Shown in pieces: positions 56,200 through 64,000 of a stretch of 64,000 nucleotides of DNA; within the stretch, counting starts at the first letter, position 1, and every line of letters starts with the position of its first letter. Made by a program: the position numbers and the translations under genes. Under the pieces are notes generated by a model. The model saw only the letters and a list, made by a program, of their open reading frames with translations. It was not told where the DNA came from and ran no database searches. The stretch is from Triglochin maritima. Taxonomy: Eukaryota > Streptophyta > Magnoliopsida > Alismatales > Juncaginaceae. The DNA lies in assembly GCA_963682175.1 (NCBI GenBank), contig OY821791.1, positions 19,806,542 to 19,870,541 on the forward strand, written 5' to 3'.

Positions 56200-56830
56200 A
56201 CTCGAACTAAGTCGATCAAGACTCGAATTAACTTGCTCAAAACTCCAACTAACTCGATCCAGATTCGAACTAATTTGCTGAAGACTCCAAATAACTCGAT
56301 CCAGACTCCAACTAACTCGATCAAGACTCCATCTAACTCGATCCAGACTCGAACAATCTTGATCAAGACTCGAACTAATTCAATCACGAGTCAAACTAAC
56401 TCATTCCACACTCGAACAAACTCGATCTAGACTCCAACAAACTCGATCAAAACTCCAACTAACTTGATCCAGATTCCAACTAACTTGATCCAGACTGCAA
56501 CTAACTCAATCAAGACTCCAACTAACTCGATCAAGACTCAAACTAACTCGATCAATACTCCAACTAATTTGATCCAGACTCGAACTTACTTGATCCATAC
56601 TCTAACTAACTCGATGAAGACTCCAACTAACTCGATCCACAATTGAACTAACTCGTTCTAGACTCCAACTAACTTGATTAAGACTCCAACTAACTCAATA
56701 CAAACTCAAATTAACTCGATACAAACTCGAACTAACTGGCTCAAGACTCCAACTAACTCGATTTAGACTCCAACTAACTTCATCAAGACAATAACTAACT
56801 TAATCCAGACTTCAACTAACTCGATCCAAA
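56200..56830 (+). repeat. 21-bp minisatellite, segment 5
   Basis: About 30 units; the array ends at 'ctcgatccaaat'. Confidence 0.92.
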
Positions 56831-58169
56831 TTGTTAGTCTAAGTTAACTGGTGCGGTCGTAAATAATCCTATTTAAGCTAGCTTACCAATTGCACCACCG
56901 GAACCACTAACATGCTGTAGTTCAGCTTATACAAGTAAATGAGGAAAGCATACACTTAATCTTAATCATAAATTAAGGGCCATCTGAAACAAAACTTCAT
57001 TGAAATGGCAACATATACTGTTAGTCTAAGTTAAAATCATCCAATCATTCACATACAACAATTAAGTATTCAACAATCAGAACTTAACGTCATATCCTTA
57101 GAATTACAACAATAAGAACTTAACGTCACACTTCTTAAAGGACACACATATTGTCTACAACTAAGAACCAAAAAAACTAACAAGCAAAGAAAAACTATCA
57201 GAATAAAGGAACTCATCTCGTCTATGTTGCCATTATCCATTATAAATAATTCCATTCTTCCTCTTGCAAAGTATCATTTAAATTGTGTCATTCAAATTGT
57301 ATGGAAAAAGCGCAATGTATCAATATAGCAACAAAACGTAACATTAAAATTGCAAAGAACACAACCGCTGGACAAGGTGATTTTTAGGTTTTCAACAATT
57401 CAACCAGTTCGTCAATGTTATGAGACTATTCTCACAAGAAGTGCATATGATTAGCAGCAGAAAATCCCAGCTTCCAAGTCATAGAATCCAATTCTATACC
57501 AACACAAATTAGTGAAGCCAAATGGGTCACTCAAGATTCACATCCATGACCCCACTTGCTTTCTTTTGTGGCAAAACCACGAACAGTTCTGGAAGCTTAA
57601 AACAGAACAAAGATCATTTAAAATGGGAACAAGAACAACAACCCAAATAAGGACAATGCATCCCAATTTATGCCTTACAAGTTTGAAAGACCAACTACAA
57701 CAAAAAACCATAGAATGGTGCACACACAAGTATGTCCACATGCTATTGGTATATGTCCTTCATTTTATCCTAATTTTGTGCTACTTCAGTGTTTGTTTGA
57801 AGTGTTTCATGTTTTACGAAATAAAGAAGAGAAATGAAGAGAAATGACCTAAATGCAAGAAAGAAAAGATTGATTTGGAAGTTTTCTGGACCTATTTATA
57901 ATATTCAAGGACTGGATTAAAAATCAAGAGGGACCCAAGTGACAACCCGGAGGGACCTCAGTGTAAAGAAAAATATGTTGGGTACAAAAGACCATGATGT
58001 CATGAACTTGAGGAGTAATTCAACAATTAAAACTAAGAGGGTTCGAACCAATGGCTTCGGGTGCACTCCCCATGTTAGAACCCAAACCTTGATTAGAGGG
58101 TTAATGGAGTTTAAGGAGGTGATTTGCACGGGGAAGAGGCGGGCTACAGTGGCCTGGTGATGGGTGAGA
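56831..58169. other. Unassigned stretch
   Basis: AT-rich, no supported gene. TGTTAGTCTAAGTTAA occurs twice (56832, 57019), 187 bases apart, and 'agaacttaacgtca' twice (57079, 57115). From ~57900 the wording 'aaggactggattaaaaatcaagagggaccc' resembles leader or LTR sequence of the neighbouring retroelements. Short frames here show no known domain. Confidence 0.4.
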
Positions 58170-59203
58170 GGTGTAGAGTTGCGTGTTACTGTAGCGAGGA
58201 GATGGGTTGAGTTTATTAACGTGTTTTTCTTCTCTCTCTCCCTCATTTCTCTCCATTTTCATTCTTCATCTCCTTCATCCAGCGGAGGAGTCGATCGGAG
58301 GAGGCGAGGACGTCGTGCGGGAGGAGGTCAGACGTCCGGAGGAGGAGAGGCGCGTGCTCGAGGTCTACCGGAGGCGATGTGCGTGAGCGAGTTCTGGCGG
58401 TTCGTCATCGTTGGTTGAGGTATGTCAACTTATTAGTGTGGTTTTGAGTTTCCTAACCCTCGTGGAAGGGTTTTGAGTTTTCCGTGAAAACCTCGGCTGG
58501 CACGAGGTACGAGACGACCAACGGTCGACCGGACCCTTCGGGCGGTCGACCGAATGCATGAAGTTTTGCCTGCCTGTTGTGTTTCGGTCGACCGGGGTCT
58601 TGTGTTCGGTCGACCGGAACTTAAGTTATTCGGATTATTATGCATGCTTGTTCGACCGTTGCTTGTTGTCGGTCGACCGTTTATATGACTTAGAATAATA
58701 GGTTGACCCTGTCTGTTTTCAGTCGACCGAGACCCCTGAGTCGGTCGACCGATAGAATTGAATTTAATGTTGACCAGACTCCGGATTTTGACCTCGTTCG
58801 GTCGACCAGTTTTAGACCCTTGTTCGACCGTTGGGGGGTTCTGTTTTGAGCGCAGCGGTAGACCGTTTTAGGAGTACGGTCGACCGATTCCTTTCTGGAA
58901 CCGGTCGACCGAATCACCTCTTCCGGTCGACCGTTTGGGCCCAGGATAGAATTCCTGGATCCCTTTTTGAATGCCAACTTTGTCCACGGAAACCCGTGTC
59001 CTCCCCTTGTGCGTGAGCCGGGAGGTGACGGTAGGCGCGTTCCGCGTGCCTGCCCAGGGACCACCGTTGGGAAGAGTGTTGGTGTTCGGGACGCGTCACT
59101 TCCATGTATGGAGCGTGACTAATGTGATGGATTGATTGGACTTATTGTAGTGTAGCAGGCCTGAGGGATCGTGAATCCCAGTGTTGTTGTTTGTGTGGGC
59201 ACG
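58170..59203 (+). repeat. Tekay-type LTR fragment
   Basis: CT-rich leader (58228-58275), GTATGTCAA donor-like site (58420) and a dense GGTCGACCG cluster (58520-58935) occur in the same order as at 20690-21700. The 'gaaagagccc' repeat part is absent. On the right, family W begins. The left border is uncertain. Confidence 0.65.
58520..58935 (+). promoter_or_regulatory. GGTCGACC dyad cluster in third Tekay-type LTR
   Basis: The best-conserved cluster in the window: about a dozen GGTCGACCG sites in ~420 bases, with GGAACTTAAGTTATT at about 58616-58630. Confidence 0.72.
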
Positions 59204-59675
59204 TGATGCATTGCATACATTGCATCATATGTCTTTCATTTAGATTACTTTTACATCAATAAATGCTACTAAGGTATGTGTTTAGTCTTATTTACAGAAT
59301 ACAGGGACCTGAATGCAATTTACCCACATTCCGAGCATAAACGTGTGCAAAAGATTCATTTCTATCATAAAGACCGAATTCAAGTTTATCGGGTTTCAAT
59401 TGGAAATGCATCCAAGCATAAAAGCATTCAAGGAGCTAATCACAAAAAGGTCAAGGTCTTAATTGCAAAAATGCCAAGGACCTAATTGCAAAAGAAAAGG
59501 ATCAAGATATTTTGTTGGAAAAGTCAAAAGAAAAATCAACTATAAATCTCCAACAATGGAAGGAATTAATCCGGAGCTCAAGACAATGGAAAGAAATCAT
59601 CCAGACACGCAAATAAAGATCAAATCATACCATAAACGCGTGACAAAAATCCTGATTAAATCCGACCAACGTGGG

Positions 59676-59722
59676 AGGCGAATCCGCCGCACAATACACA
59701 TGATGTGCGGCGATTCCGCCGC
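59676..59722 (+). promoter_or_regulatory. Paired U3 dyads of family W
   Basis: AGGCGAATCCGCCGC and GCGGCGATTCCGCCGC lie ~90 bases upstream of the TATA box. Confidence 0.72.
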
Positions 59723-59810
59723 CCATTGGTTGATCCGTGTGTCCCAATTTCGTCCACTCGTGTATGGACACGTGTACTATCCAATTCTATACCTAAGTCC
59801 CTTGTAGCAA

Positions 59811-59819
59811 TTATAAATA
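59811..59819 (+). promoter_or_regulatory. Family W LTR TATA box
   Basis: TATAAATAG after 'ttgtagcaat', with AATAAA ~70 bases downstream. Confidence 0.75.
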
Positions 59820-60397
59820 GACCCGAGAACGATGTAAATAGGGTCCTTGGTTGTTGTTCTTATTTGTGTACCTTAGTTTTATTAATAAAATTCTGTTCTT
59901 TTAATTCTTGTTTTAGTTTTCTTTTAATGTCTCAAGGACCTCTTCTTCTTCCTCCCTCCATGAGTTTCTAACTCTCTCCAAAGGGTGGAGGTGATGGAAT
60001 TAGGGTTAGAGAATGATGAATGCATGTTATTATTTTAAGTTCATGATTAGTGTATTTTGATTACTTGAGTTTATGTTAAGTCATTTATCTTGTAATGCTT
60101 CATAACTAACATGATTTACAATAAGTTTCAGTAATTCTCTACTCTAAACCTAAGTCTAAACCTCCACCCCACGGATTTCTCTCTTTGTTCTTGTTTTAAT
60201 TTTAATTGTTCTTATTTCGTACTTTAGATAATTAAACCAAAAATCCCAAAAACCCAATTTATTTCTTCTTCCCTTCTTCCCCTAATCGAAAACAACAAAA
60301 ATAACGAAATCTCTCCCTCCTTGTGTTCGACCCGTACTTGCCACGTCTTCATAGACGCCGTGCACTTGCGGTATAAATTCAATTCTCATCAAGTTTT

Positions 60398-60415
60398 TGG
60401 CGCCGTTGCCGGGGA
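60398..60415 (+). promoter_or_regulatory. Primer-binding site for tRNA-Asp, perfect
   Basis: TGGCGCCGTTGCCGGGGA, full 18-base match to the tRNA-Asp complement, six bases after the LTR. Confidence 0.95.
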
Positions 60416-61857
60416 GGCGACGCAGATTTTGTGTTTTTTGTGTTTTCGATTTTTTCCTGTCTACCTTGTGCGCGATCTAAGTATTTGAATTTGTGTAGCA
60501 GGAGACAACAGAGCGCGCGGCGAAATCCGGGAGCGTTCTGAGACACTTGGGCGGCGGAATCGCCGCATCTACAAGGTAACTTGCGGCGGAATCGCCGCAC
60601 CAGTGTGGGTTCTGGTCTTCAAATTTCTGGGGCATCGTCGGCATCGCTGGGTGGTCGCATTGAGCTACTGGAATCTCCGAGAGCGGGCGGCGAACCCGAC
60701 TGAGCATTGCGGAGGTAACTTTTCTTGCCTTTCTCGTAAAATCTGACTAGTTGAAAAGTTTCCTTTCGTAGAATTGCACGTGATAGGGTTACAATTCCAT
60801 AATTGGCAATAATTCAACTCTGACCTAAAATTGGCAAAATTAGAAAGACCTTAGTGCATGCATCATATAATGTTTTGCTTGCATTATTCTTGCTAAATTC
60901 TTGCAAATTAATACTTGTTGAAGATTGCTGGAGGCAAGGTACGTATCGAGGTTTTTATTGATTGCATTAGAGCATATAATTTAGTTGCATACAACCTTGC
61001 AATTGCCCCCATTAAAAGGACCATTGTTTGACTATCTTTGCTAGATTTAAGTTAAACTATCTTAAGGGCAACTCCGTAGGAAAAGATACGGTGGGGAATT
61101 CATCACCCTCCCGTAGCCCACAAACCACAATCCTGAAGTGTCGCCTAAGCCTAAAATTTAAAATCAATTAGACATTGGCCCCTAAGGACTCGGACTCAAT
61201 TAAGGAGGAGATTGGTTTGACTTGCTATGACCTGAAGCTAATTGAATTCAATTTGGTGTCTAGAAAGTGTTTTTGTGTCGACGAAAGTCTTCCAAGCGAC
61301 GTGGTTGTCTAATTGGCACCGACTCTGTCGGAAGCGCCCCCACTAGCTATACACTAACTGGCCAACTTGGTTTGATTGGTGAGGGAGGTGAATCAAGCAA
61401 ACTAATTCGACTCAACCTGTTAGGAGTCGTCTAGATCTAAGTGACACTAGGTCTAGGATTGTTTTGACCGTGCTTGTTCAGGAAATTTCTGACCAACCCT
61501 AATTTTTATCCTTTAGAGTTAAGTTTCCCTTCTCGTCTGAGTCTTCTTTCCCTTCTCATCCCTACCTTTCTATTGTTTGTTTCTTTTAAAAATAAAAAAA
61601 TAAAAAAAAAATTAAAAATAAAAAAAAAATATTAAAATTCAAAAAAAAAATTCAAAAAAAAAACGAAAAAAAAAGAGTAATTAATTCTTGAAATTAAATT
61701 TGGAATTTAAATTTCGAATTTGAATTCAAAAATTGATTCAACCCGGTGCACTCAGATTTGGATTCGGGACTTGAGTAATCGACTCTCACGAGTTCATCTA
61801 GATTCCAGTCTGGAACTTAACCCCAATCCACCTGTTGCACCACCTCACCCGGATCTA
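60416..61857 (+). mobile_element. Family W 5' leader
   Basis: Non-coding. GCGGCGGAATCGCCGC occurs twice (60551-60566, 60583-60598), ~140 bases after the PBS. An A-rich, low-complexity tract lies at about 61587-61680. Short blocks such as 'aagatacggtgggg' and 'attagacattggccc' are shared with the family X leaders. Confidence 0.8.
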
Positions 61858-64000
61858 ATGGGTGAGAACGTAGTGGACCCGCCTGTTGCGCAACCTATAA
61901 CTCTGAGGGATCGGTGCTACCCAACGATGGCTGCTCAGCCATCGTGCATCGTCATGCCCACCATACCGGGTCGCGACTTCGAACTTAAGGCACAATACAT
62001 GAGTATGCTGCCTAAGTTCACCTCTAGGGAAGATCCATATCTCTTCCTTAGAGAATTTGAGGAAATCTGCTCTCTTATGCAATACCAGCATATCCCTGAA
62101 GAGGCAGTGCGTCTGAAATTCGTGCCTCTAGCACTGAAAGACGACGCTAAGAAATGGCTATATAGTCTAGCCGAAAGATCTATTAGAAGTTGGGCCGAAT
62201 TTGTTCAAGTTTTCCTAAAAAAATATTTCCCCAACCATAAGACTATGAAGATTAGGAATGAAATTGTTGCATTCGTTCAATCTGAGAGCGAGCCGTTCTA
62301 TTCCTATCTTGAGAGATTTAAGAGTGTCTTGACCCAATGCCCTCATCACGGAATTCCGAAGTGGCAATTATGCCAAATTATTTATGAGGGATTGACACCC
62401 ACATCTAGGGTTATGCTAGAATCTGTGAGCCAAGGGAACTTTATGTCCAAGAATGAAAATGATGCCTGGACTTTTCTTGAGGATTTAGCTGAAAATAGTA
62501 TGCAATGGGACAATGCTAGAACACCCATCAACCCGAGTATTGGATCTAGAATAGCGAGTCAACCCCGACCAGGTGTCTTAGCTATAGACTCCAACATAGC
62601 GGCCGAGGCAAAACTAGCTACCCTAATGCGTAGAATGGAAAGTCTAGAACTGCAAAACCAAACCCGACAAGCATCCCCTACCCCTTGCTCTAGATGTGGT
62701 CAGACTGGTCATTTAATGGAGGACTGTGTGAACCTGGAACATGTTAATGCCACATATAACAATTCTAGAAATGATCCTTACGCATCAACCTATAACCCAG
62801 GTTGGCGTAATCATCCCAATTTTTCGTGGACCCAACAAGGACAACCTCCTAGACAACAACCAACCCCATATAACCATAATAATACATCATCTGGGGGTAA
62901 TAACAATGGAAATCATGAGGTTAGGTTGACAAAATTAGAAACTTTAATGACAACTTTTATACAAACAACCAACCAATCTTTCCAAAGGCTAGAGACACAG
63001 GTCAGCCAATTAGCACAGATAATAGGTGAAAGAGAAAAGGGCCAATTTCCAAGTCAACCTGAGGTGAACCCCAGAACTAATAATCAATATCAATCTTATC
63101 AACCACCTTCAGGAAATAACAACCCTAGACCGGTTCAAATGGTTAATGAGGAAGGACCGTTCCAACAAATCAATGCTGTAGTATCATTACGGTCCGGAAG
63201 ACAAATTGACAATAATGTGGTAAACCCCAGAATGACTAATCAATCTAGCCATCAAGCACCCACATATGACTTGACCATTGAACCCGACGTCCAAATTGAA
63301 AAGCCCGATCCACCTACCCAACCTGAACCTGTAGCTCAACCTGAACCTGAGCGAGTCTATGTGCCTAAAGCCCCATTTCCCAATAGACTCAAAAAGAACT
63401 CTAGTGCACAAATAGAGAAAATCTTGGAAGTATTTAAGCAAGTTAAGGTAAACATTCCACTCTTAGACATGATTCAACAAATACCTGCTTATGCTAAATT
63501 CTTAAAAGATTTGTGCACTAAGAAAAGAAAAACTAATGTACCAAAGAAGGCATTCTTAACTGCAAACATATGCTCAATTCTTTCCAACACATCTCCTATA
63601 AAATATAAGGACCCGGGGTGTCCCACAATTTCATGTTCAATAGGAGATACGTTTATCAATAAAGCCCTTCTAGACCTTGGTGCAAGCGTTAACTTGCTCC
63701 CATTTTCTGTCTACGAGCAACTCAACCTTGGTCCACTGAAACCCTCTAGGACAACCCTCCAATTCGCTGATTGTTCTGTTAAGAAACCGAGAGGTATAGT
63801 AGAGGACGTTTTGATTAAGGTTGGTGACTTCATTTATCCAGTGGATTTTGTCGTACTTGATACTGAACCTGTTGTAAATCCTAATCGACAAATCCCTGTA
63901 ATTCTAGGTAGACCCTTTTTAGCCACTTCGGAAGCATTAATAAACTGTCGAAATGGGCTCATGCAATTATCTTTCGGGAACTTAAAAGCAGAATTTAATA
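61858..64000 (+). CDS. gag-pro: Intact gag-protease of family W (Athila-like), runs off the window
   Basis: Structural and protease polyprotein of a Ty3/gypsy element. I read 714 codons from ATG 61858 (MGENVVDPPV) with no stop or shift to the window end. The capsid domain is at about residues 40-190 (FELKAQYMSMLPKFTS, FLREFEEICS, DDAKKWLYSL, FLKKYFPNHK, CPHHGIPKW). The CCHC knuckle CSRCGQTGHLMEDC is at residues 277-290, all four ligands kept. A Gln/Asn-rich and coiled linker follows, then a Pro-rich stretch (QPEPVAQPEPERVYVPKAP). The aspartic protease has LLDLGASVNLLP (Asp at residue 606), VEDVLIKVGDFIYPVDFVVL and VILGRPFLAT. It is about as divergent from family X as one lineage's subfamilies are, but undamaged. 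Whether RT and integrase follow is beyond the window. Confidence 0.93.
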   Translation, partial: MGENVVDPPVAQPITLRDRCYPTMAAQPSCIVMPTIPGRDFELKAQYMSMLPKFTSREDPYLFLREFEEICSLMQYQHIPEEAVRLKFVPLALKDDAKKWLYSLAERSIRSWAEFVQVFLKKYFPNHKTMKIRNEIVAFVQSESEPFYSYLERFKSVLTQCPHHGIPKWQLCQIIYEGLTPTSRVMLESVSQGNFMSKNENDAWTFLEDLAENSMQWDNARTPINPSIGSRIASQPRPGVLAIDSNIAAEAKLATLMRRMESLELQNQTRQASPTPCSRCGQTGHLMEDCVNLEHVNATYNNSRNDPYASTYNPGWRNHPNFSWTQQGQPPRQQPTPYNHNNTSSGGNNNGNHEVRLTKLETLMTTFIQTTNQSFQRLETQVSQLAQIIGEREKGQFPSQPEVNPRTNNQYQSYQPPSGNNNPRPVQMVNEEGPFQQINAVVSLRSGRQIDNNVVNPRMTNQSSHQAPTYDLTIEPDVQIEKPDPPTQPEPVAQPEPERVYVPKAPFPNRLKKNSSAQIEKILEVFKQVKVNIPLLDMIQQIPAYAKFLKDLCTKKRKTNVPKKAFLTANICSILSNTSPIKYKDPGCPTISCSIGDTFINKALLDLGASVNLLPFSVYEQLNLGPLKPSRTTLQFADCSVKKPRGIVEDVLIKVGDFIYPVDFVVLDTEPVVNPNRQIPVILGRPFLATSEALINCRNGLMQLSFGNLKAEFN

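Larger units (their letters stand above)
59204..60391 (+). repeat. Family W 5' LTR
   Basis: The right end CATCA is fixed by the primer site. The left end is set near TGATGCATTGC by resemblance to family X and is less certain. U3 dyads lie at 59676-59690 and 59707-59722, the TATA box at 59811-59819, AATAAA at 59884-59889. Confidence 0.75.

Noticed and set aside
47269..56830. Minisatellite as a CRISPR array or telomere-like repeat
   Set aside because: Contiguous 21-base units without spacers, not matching the plant telomere unit.
57070..58420. Short frames in the unassigned region and third Tekay-type LTR
   Set aside because: No domain, no conserved counterpart, and they run through leader-like sequence.
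20940..58940. GGTCGACC clusters as CRISPR-like repeat-spacer arrays
   Set aside because: Repeats are short and degenerate, spacing varies, there are no cas genes, and the context is plant LTRs.
61587..61680. A-rich tract as a LINE or SINE tail
   Set aside because: It lies inside the continuous family W leader, no target duplication is seen, and family X leaders and 3' regions have similar A-rich tracts.
1..64000. tRNA, rRNA, organellar or bacterial genes
   Set aside because: None recognised; the only tRNA-like words are primer-binding sites for tRNA-Asp and tRNA-iMet.

Overview
This is a plant nuclear (angiosperm) intergenic window made almost entirely of nested and rearranged transposable elements. 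I see no intact host gene, tRNA, rRNA or organellar or bacterial gene. The plant assignment rests on four kinds of evidence: Ty3/gypsy elements with tRNA-Asp primer-binding sites and Athila-like gag-protease; a Ty1/copia element with an initiator-tRNA-Met primer site and a SIRE-like extra ORF; a Tekay/Del-type chromovirus; and CACTA, MULE and hAT DNA elements. The species cannot be read from the sequence. Family names X, W, Y and Z below are my own labels.

Layout. 1-13534: tandemly linked family X elements (gypsy LTRs, gag or gag-protease, no reverse transcriptase). One LTR (1939-5520) serves as 3' LTR of a left element and 5' LTR of a right one, and is split by a CACTA element (3058-5007, TSD TGT) carrying a dead Ulp1 peptidase. 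13535-14534: unassigned AT-rich DNA. 14535-23703: a decayed Tekay-like chromovirus. A reverse solo LTR of family X (16223-17623, TSD AGAGA) sits in its RT, and another X LTR sits in its 3' LTR. 23704-25275: MULE transposase pseudogene fused to the 3' end of a copia element. 26043-47268: SIRE-like copia (LTR, PBS, gag, PR, IN, RT, RNase H, env-like ORF), broken by solo LTR Y (28771-30301, TSD TCAAG) and by an 8.3-kb family X segment (36906-45172) bounded by a 560-bp duplication.

47269-56830: a 21-bp minisatellite (about 3.1 kb in total), split by four insertions: solo LTR Y (47508-48972), solo LTR Z (49835-51930, TSD CTAAC), a Tekay-type solo LTR (52772-54895, TSD CAAAA) and an hAT-like element (55415-56199, 8-bp TSD). 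56831-58169: unassigned. 58170-59203: Tekay-type LTR fragment. From 59204: family W, a young Athila-like gypsy element with LTR, perfect tRNA-Asp PBS and an undamaged gag-protease frame running off the window end.

How the parts relate. Family X encodes gag-protease but no polymerase in any of its copies, so it probably depends on an autonomous relative; W is the best candidate in view. Two cis-sequence patterns stand out. (1) The palindrome GGTCGACC and degenerate half-sites are clustered in LTRs of copia (three families) and gypsy (Tekay-like) elements, together with a shared ACTTAAGT block. This suggests a regulatory module common to two superfamilies. (2) Families X and W carry different palindromes, but in the same two places: upstream of the LTR TATA box and in the leader after the PBS.
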